From: Ornithinimicrobium cerasi
Lineage (GTDB): Bacteria; Actinomycetota; Actinomycetes; Actinomycetales; Dermatophilaceae
DNA length: 64,000 nt
Reading direction: 5' to 3'
Assembly (NCBI RefSeq): GCF_003702705.1
Contig: NZ_QZMN01000008.1
Span: 158,115 to 222,114, forward strand
Below the pieces are notes generated by a model. That model was given only the letters and a program-made list of their open reading frames with translations, did not search any database and was not told the origin of the DNA. This document shows positions 60,142-64,000 of this stretch, one piece after another. A program made the position numbers and the translations under genes. How positions within the stretch are numbered: position 1 is the stretch's first letter; each line of letters starts with the position of its first letter.

Positions 60142-61340
60142 AGGCGACACTCTTGGGGTTCACTGTTCCCAATGACCTGATTGAAGAGATCAACCGCACC
60201 GACGCCTTCATGGCCACCCAGACGCACCGGTTCGCCTGGGGCGTCGTACGAGGCCTCACGGAGGCGGGGGTGGAGGTCGATCTCCTGTCTGCTGCTCCGG
60301 TGTCGGACTACCCCAGGAATCCCAAGCGTGCCTACCCGGGCGGTCGGTTCCGCGAGCACGGCGTGGAGGGGCTCTTCCTCCCGTTCGTCAACTTGCTGGG
60401 GCTCAAGCACCTCACGCGATGGTTCGCGGCGTGGTGGGTCGGTGGCAGACGGCTGCGGCGGGCGAAGCCCGACTGGCTCCTGGTGCACGGTGTGCACTCC
60501 CCGTTCCTCTGGTATGCCGTCCTCGCGCGGCGACGGTTCGGAGTGCGAGCAGCCGTATTTCTCACGGATCCTCCCGGCGTGGTGCTTCCCAGCGACTCCG
60601 GTTTGCGGAGTCGGCTCAAGAAGCTCGACATCGGGATCACCAAGCGAGCCCTGGCGAAGGTCGATGCGGTCATCGTCCTGGCTGAACCATTGGCCACTGA
60701 CTTCGCGCCGGGTATACCGAGCCTAACAATGGAGGGCTTGTTCGACGTGGAAGCCTGGCCTTCTGACGAACAGATCCAAGGTGCCGACGCGAAGTCACGC
60801 ATCGTCACCTATGCGGGCGGGTTGAGTGAGGAGTACGGAGTCGGGCTTCTTGTTCGGGCCGTCGTGTCCAGCGACGACCCGCTACTTCGACTACAGCTGT
60901 TCGGTCGTGGCCCGCTGGAGGACTGGATCCGCGAGGTATGCGCAACCGATCAACGCGTCTTGCCTCCCCGGCTGCTCAAGCCCCACGAACTCGGCTTGAT
61001 GTATGCGACGAGCACGGTTTTGGTTCAACCACGCCCGGTTGAGCAAGGGTTTGTGCGATACAGCTTCCCGTCCAAACTGCTGGAGTACATGGCGTCTGGC
61101 ACGCCAGTGCTCACCACGCGGCTGACTAGTATTCCAACGGAGTACGAGGGCCTTGTCATCTGGACTGACGACTCGGTGGAGGGGTTGGAGCAAGCAATCG
61201 AGGAAGTAATTAGCATGCCCGCGGAACGTCGCAGGGCCATCGGGGCGAATGCTTCAGACTTCGTGAGACGCAACCGTTCGACGCGCGCGCAGGGCGAGAG
61301 AATGCGGAACTTCCTCCATGCCTTGGGTGACGTCCAATGA
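60138..61340 (+). CDS. Glycosyltransferase-like protein (locus B, last gene before IS elements)
   Basis: 400 aa. N-half: TQTHRFAWGVVRGLTEAGVE and LVHGVHSPFLWYAVLARRRF; the donor half has VTYAGGLSEEYGVGLLVRAV, LQLFGRGPLEDWI, LLKPHELGLMYATSTVLVQP and FPSKLLEYMASGTPVLTTRL. The donor block FPSKLLEYMASGTPV is typical of GT4. The genes that should follow (a polymerase would be expected) may have been lost, since the IS110 end begins within a few tens of bases. Confidence 0.83.
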   Translation: MKATLLGFTVPNDLIEEINRTDAFMATQTHRFAWGVVRGLTEAGVEVDLLSAAPVSDYPRNPKRAYPGGRFREHGVEGLFLPFVNLLGLKHLTRWFAAWWVGGRRLRRAKPDWLLVHGVHSPFLWYAVLARRRFGVRAAVFLTDPPGVVLPSDSGLRSRLKKLDIGITKRALAKVDAVIVLAEPLATDFAPGIPSLTMEGLFDVEAWPSDEQIQGADAKSRIVTYAGGLSEEYGVGLLVRAVVSSDDPLLRLQLFGRGPLEDWIREVCATDQRVLPPRLLKPHELGLMYATSTVLVQPRPVEQGFVRYSFPSKLLEYMASGTPVLTTRLTSIPTEYEGLVIWTDDSVEGLEQAIEEVISMPAERRRAIGANASDFVRRNRSTRAQGERMRNFLHALGDVQ

Positions 61341-61671
61341 GCAGACTGGAGCGTGACGACTCGTGAGTTATCGGGCTCTTCACAGATGAGCAGTCAGGCG
61401 CGCCTTCGGCCCGCACCGTGGTGCCTGAAGATTCCGCCGTGGTCGCCGTTGCGGAACCTGGCCTTTGAGGTGGACGCTGGTTGGGTTCGTCGTGGTCGAC
61501 CCCGGAACACCCTGTAGTGCGAATCAGCCTGTAGATGAGCATGGGGCGGAGGGCTCCACGGGAACCGTGGATTGGTGCCAGCGAGCCCGCGCGTCAGACT
61601 TCCGAACATCCCTGCCCTCCACACGACGGACGATGGTTCGCATCGGCGTCGTGAGGAGAAGGAGCTCCGCG
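61341..61671 (+). ncRNA. Left-end non-coding region of IS110; candidate bridge-RNA locus
   Basis: 331 bp with no gene, directly upstream of an IS110 transposase with AAGGAG before its ATG. In the IS110 group the left-end non-coding region encodes the structured bridge RNA that pairs with donor and target DNA. A clear hairpin CCACGG-GAA-CCGTGG (61556-61570) is visible; the flanking segment 61505-61640 may hold the rest. No guide loops can be confirmed by eye, and the exact left boundary is unknown. Confidence 0.4.
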
Positions 61672-62415
61672 ATGGAAGTCATGCACGCCCGCTGCGCGGG
61701 CATGGACATATCGAAGACGGACGCCAAGGTCTGCGTCCGGGTGGCCGGAACGGGACGGCGGAAGGCGGTCGAGACGGTCAGCACGTGGTCGTCGATGACG
61801 CGCCAGATCCTCGCGCTGCGAGAGCACCTGGCCGCCGAGCAGGTCACCTGCGTGGTGATGGAGGCCACCAGCGACTACTGGAAGCCCTTCTACTACCTGC
61901 TGGAGGACCTGGACGGTGTCGAGGTCCTGCTCGTCAACGCGCGCCAGGTGAAGAACCTGCCTGGGCGCAAGACCGACGTCAATGATGCGACCTGGCTGGC
62001 GCAGCTGGGAGCTCATGGTCTGGTGCGTGGCTCGTTCGTGCCGCCCGAGCCGGTGCGACAGCTGCGCGACCTGACGCGGACCCGGACGGCGATCATCCGG
62101 GAGCGTTCACGGGAGGTGCAACGGTTGGAGAAACTGTTGGAGGACGCCGGGATCAAGCTCTCCTCCGTGGCCTCCGACATCCTCGGTGTCTCGGGCCGGG
62201 CGATGCTCGAGGCCCTCATCGACGGCGAACGCGATCCGGTCCTCATGGCCGACCTGGCCCGGCGGCGGCTGCGGATCAAGATCCCGGCGCTGACCGAGGC
62301 ACTCCAAGGACGCTTCGTAGAGCACCACGCGTTCATGGTCCGCATTCACCTGGACCTGATCGATCAGCACACGGCCGCGGTCGACCAGCTCACCGAGCGG
62401 ATCGAGGAACTGTGA
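61672..62415 (+). pseudogene. IS110-family transposase, truncated by an IS3 insertion
   Basis: 247 residues, against about 400 for intact enzymes. The RuvC-like DEDD half is complete: Asp12 in GMDISKTDAK, Glu64 in VVMEATSDYW, and Asp102/Asp105 in KTDVNDATW. A helical region follows to about residue 247 (LTERIEEL). The C-terminal transposase_20 domain with the catalytic Ser is missing. The stop codon TGA at 62413-62415 is the first triplet of the IS3 inverted repeat, so the insertion itself ends the frame. The protein cannot transpose. Confidence 0.88.
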
Positions 62416-62439
62416 AGCGCCCCAGGTTCTCGGCCGCTC

Positions 62440-63411
62440 CTATACGGGTTCCGGCTCTCGGTTGAGGGCCGCGTAGTGGGCGTGCTCGAACTCTGCGGGG
62501 GTCAGGTAGCCGAGGCTACTGTGCAGCCGGCGCTGGTTGTACCAGTCGACCCAGCCGGCGGTCGCGTACTCCACGTCGTGAACGCTGCGGTAGGGCCCGT
62601 CGTGGAAGACGGTGGTGCGCACGCACTCGTTCTTGTACAGGCCGATCACGCACTCCATGAGGGCGTTGTCGTAGGCATCGCCCACGGACCCGATCGAGGG
62701 GCGGATGCCCTCGAGGTCGAGGTGCTCGGTGAATTTCACCGCGGTGTACTGGCTGCCGGCGTCGGCGTGGCCGATCAGCTGCCCGGGCTGGACCGGGTGA
62801 CCTTCTCGTTCCCGCTGCCAGGTGGCCATCCTGATCGGGGTCATGACCAGGTCGACGTCCTTGGTGCTGGCGGCATGCCAGGCCATGATCCGCTGGGCGA
62901 AGACGTCGACGACGAACGCGACGTAGACCCATCCCGACCAGGCGCGGACATAGGTGAAGTCCATCACCCAGGTGCAGTTCGGGGCGGCTGCGGTGAAGTT
63001 GCGGTCCAGCAGGTCACGGGCCCTCCTGCCGTCCTTGGCGGGGATCGTGGTCCGGACTCCCTTGCTGCGGCGGATCCCGGACAGGCCCAGGGCCCGCATC
63101 GCCCGGTCCACACTGCCCGGTGTCGCCGACGGGAGCCTGCGTCGGACCAGGGCGGTCATCTTGCGTCGCCCGTAGAGCCCCTCGGGGCTCAGACGGCGCC
63201 GGCCCTGGGCGTCTGTGGTCCAGGCGAGGTCGCGGACGGTGTCCATCACCAGGGCGTCACTGATGGTGCGCTCAGCGACGGGGCGGGTTGGCTGGCGCCA
63301 GGCCCGGTACGTCCTCGCGGCGACCTGGCAGCCCTGCTCACGCAGCACCCGGCAGATCGACTCGACCGCGAACCCCTGATCCCTCATCTCGTCCACGAAC
63401 GCGATGATCAT
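62440..63411 (-). CDS. IS3-family transposase OrfB (DDE integrase)
   Basis: 323 aa. The rve integrase core carries Asp151 (TWVMDFTYV), Asp217 (GHADAGSQYT) and Glu253 (NALMECVIGLYKNE), with the expected 35-residue spacing between the last two (DD35E). The N-terminal 90 residues form the HTH_21-like helical part (SPEGLYGRRKMTALVRR). The ATG overlaps the OrfA stop (ATGA), giving translational coupling. The reading frame is intact, so the element may be active. Confidence 0.93.
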   Translation of the reverse strand: MIIAFVDEMRDQGFAVESICRVLREQGCQVAARTYRAWRQPTRPVAERTISDALVMDTVRDLAWTTDAQGRRRLSPEGLYGRRKMTALVRRRLPSATPGSVDRAMRALGLSGIRRSKGVRTTIPAKDGRRARDLLDRNFTAAAPNCTWVMDFTYVRAWSGWVYVAFVVDVFAQRIMAWHAASTKDVDLVMTPIRMATWQREREGHPVQPGQLIGHADAGSQYTAVKFTEHLDLEGIRPSIGSVGDAYDNALMECVIGLYKNECVRTTVFHDGPYRSVHDVEYATAGWVDWYNQRRLHSSLGYLTPAEFEHAHYAALNREPEPV

Positions 63412-63728
63412 CGGTTGCGGGGGTCGAGCTCCCCCGCGAAGAAAATCGAGGCCCGGCGCAGGATCTCGTTGTCTTCCTCCAACCGGCGAACCTGGGCCTT
63501 GAGGCTCTTGATCTCGGCCAGCTCCTCGCTGGTGGCGCCCTTGCGTTGCCCTCCGTCGATCTGGGCCTGGATCACCCAGCGGCGAACGGTCTCTTTGCCC
63601 AGTCCTTCACGGCGGGCAACGGCCTCAGCGGCCGCGGTCAGCGAGGAGTACTCGCCCTGGTGCTCCAGCACCAGGCGCACGCACCGCTCCTTGACCTTCG
63701 GATCGATCTTCTTCGGCATGAACTGCAT
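63408..63728 (-). CDS. IS3-family transposase OrfA
   Basis: 106 aa. An HTH_Tnp_1-type helix-turn-helix (SSLTAAAEAVARREGLGKETVRRWV) is followed by a leucine-zipper-like coil (ELAEIKSLKAQVRRLEEDNEIL), then the usual RRASIFFAGELDP end. It binds the inverted repeats and works with OrfB. The ATG is 44 bp inside the right end of the element. Confidence 0.92.
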   Translation of the reverse strand: MQFMPKKIDPKVKERCVRLVLEHQGEYSSLTAAAEAVARREGLGKETVRRWVIQAQIDGGQRKGATSEELAEIKSLKAQVRRLEEDNEILRRASIFFAGELDPRNR

Positions 63729-63772
63729 CCTTCCAACTCACAAGGATGCGGCACCAAACCTGGAGCGCTTCA

Positions 63773-63929
63773 CCCGCAAAGTCATTCGGCTTGGGCTATG
63801 GGAGTTGCCTGCGACCGCTCAGGCCCGCTCCACGAGGGCTACAGGGCGCCATCCATGAAGCCCTTCAACTATCCGATGCAGCATCCCACGCCTTGGGAGA
63901 GAGCGTCAGGATTCGTACGGGAGACACCC
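63773..63929. other. Gap between two IS elements
   Basis: 157 bp with no supported gene and lower GC than the core chromosome. A short plus frame (MKPFNYPMQHPTPW) has no recognisable match and may be a leftover of locus B or of another inserted element. Confidence 0.4.
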
Positions 63930-64000
63930 TGAATCGCCCCGGGTCTGATGGAGGCTCTGAATCCTGGAAAGGATGATGAGCACCATGCCAGCACCGAGGA
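63930..64000 (+). mobile_element. Left end of a second IS3-type element with start of its OrfA (cut by window edge)
   Basis: TGAATCGCCCCGGGTCTGAT at 63930 is a typical IS3-group inverted repeat. GGAAAGGATGATGAGCACC then precedes an ATG at 63985 starting MPAPR, the usual N-terminus of an IS3 OrfA. Only five codons are visible. Its repeat differs from the TGAAGCGC repeat of the upstream element, so it is a different IS. Confidence 0.6.

Larger units (their letters stand above)
62413..63772 (-). mobile_element. Complete IS3-family insertion sequence, about 1,360 bp
   Basis: Terminal inverted repeats TGAAGCGCCCCAGGTTC (62413) and, on the other strand, TGAAGCGCTCCAGGTTT (ending 63772) match at 15 of 17 positions. 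OrfA and OrfB lie inside on the minus strand. The flanks do not show matching 3-bp duplications (CTG left, CCC right), suggesting a later deletion or recombination on one side. It inserted into an IS110 transposase gene. Confidence 0.88.

Noticed and set aside
1-64000. CRISPR arrays, tRNA and rRNA genes
   Set aside because: No spaced direct repeats and no cloverleaf or rRNA-like sequence were seen on reading the gaps between genes.

Overview
This window comes from a high-GC actinobacterium. Gene style (GTG starts, GTGA and ATGA overlaps, G/C third positions) and content (subtilase, CWB2 domain, DUF4235, TPP riboswitches, Wzx/Wzy polysaccharide loci) suggest the order Micrococcales, perhaps near Intrasporangiaceae/Ornithinimicrobium. 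The genus is a guess. I saw no rRNA, tRNA or CRISPR array.

Layout. 1-8.7 kb: on the minus strand, a tightly coupled five-gene operon (three glycosyltransferases, a type I ABC exporter, a protein with two tandem aminoglycoside-phosphotransferase-like domains), followed by a small anchored protein. The operon and the small protein share a TGAGAG-N2-CTCTCA operator-like site. 8.8-13.2 kb: an OmpR-type response regulator and a histidine kinase separated by an oppositely oriented cell-wall protein (M15-like motif, PG-binding, CWB2), with a DUF2891 protein coupled to the kinase. 13.3-24.5 kb: housekeeping and hypothetical genes, including a DksA-like zinc protein, a DUF4037 protein, a thioesterase, a large secreted subtilase, an RDD protein and a Ca2+/cation antiporter. 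24.6-27.4 kb: thiamine ABC genes thiP and thiQ behind a TPP riboswitch.

27.7-40.4 kb: polysaccharide locus A (initiating sugar transferase, glycosyltransferases, Wzy-like polymerase, Wzx-like flippase, Wzc-like tyrosine kinase, membrane NDP-sugar dehydratase). 40.4-42 kb: thiB with its own TPP riboswitch, then DUF4235. 42.1-61.3 kb: polysaccharide locus B, interrupted near its start by a degenerate thiP copy and a broken IS3 relic. It holds a second dehydratase, a PIG-L deacetylase, a formyltransferase, a second initiating transferase, a DegT aminotransferase, a GNAT enzyme, the CapE-CapF-CapG set for UDP-N-acetyl-L-fucosamine, a second flippase, an ATP-grasp ligase, a CapA-family protein and glycosyltransferases. 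61.3-64 kb: an IS110 element cut by a complete IS3-family element, then the left end of another IS3-type element.

How the genes work together. Loci A and B are two Wzx/Wzy-type surface-polysaccharide systems, apparently placed between thiPQ and thiB of an ancestral thiamine transporter. An octamer, GTATGCCG, is strongly over-represented in the flanking chromosome and nearly absent from both loci, which supports their being acquired DNA. The most system-like novelty is the coupled glycosyltransferase/ABC/double-phosphotransferase operon with its shared operator and nearby two-component system.
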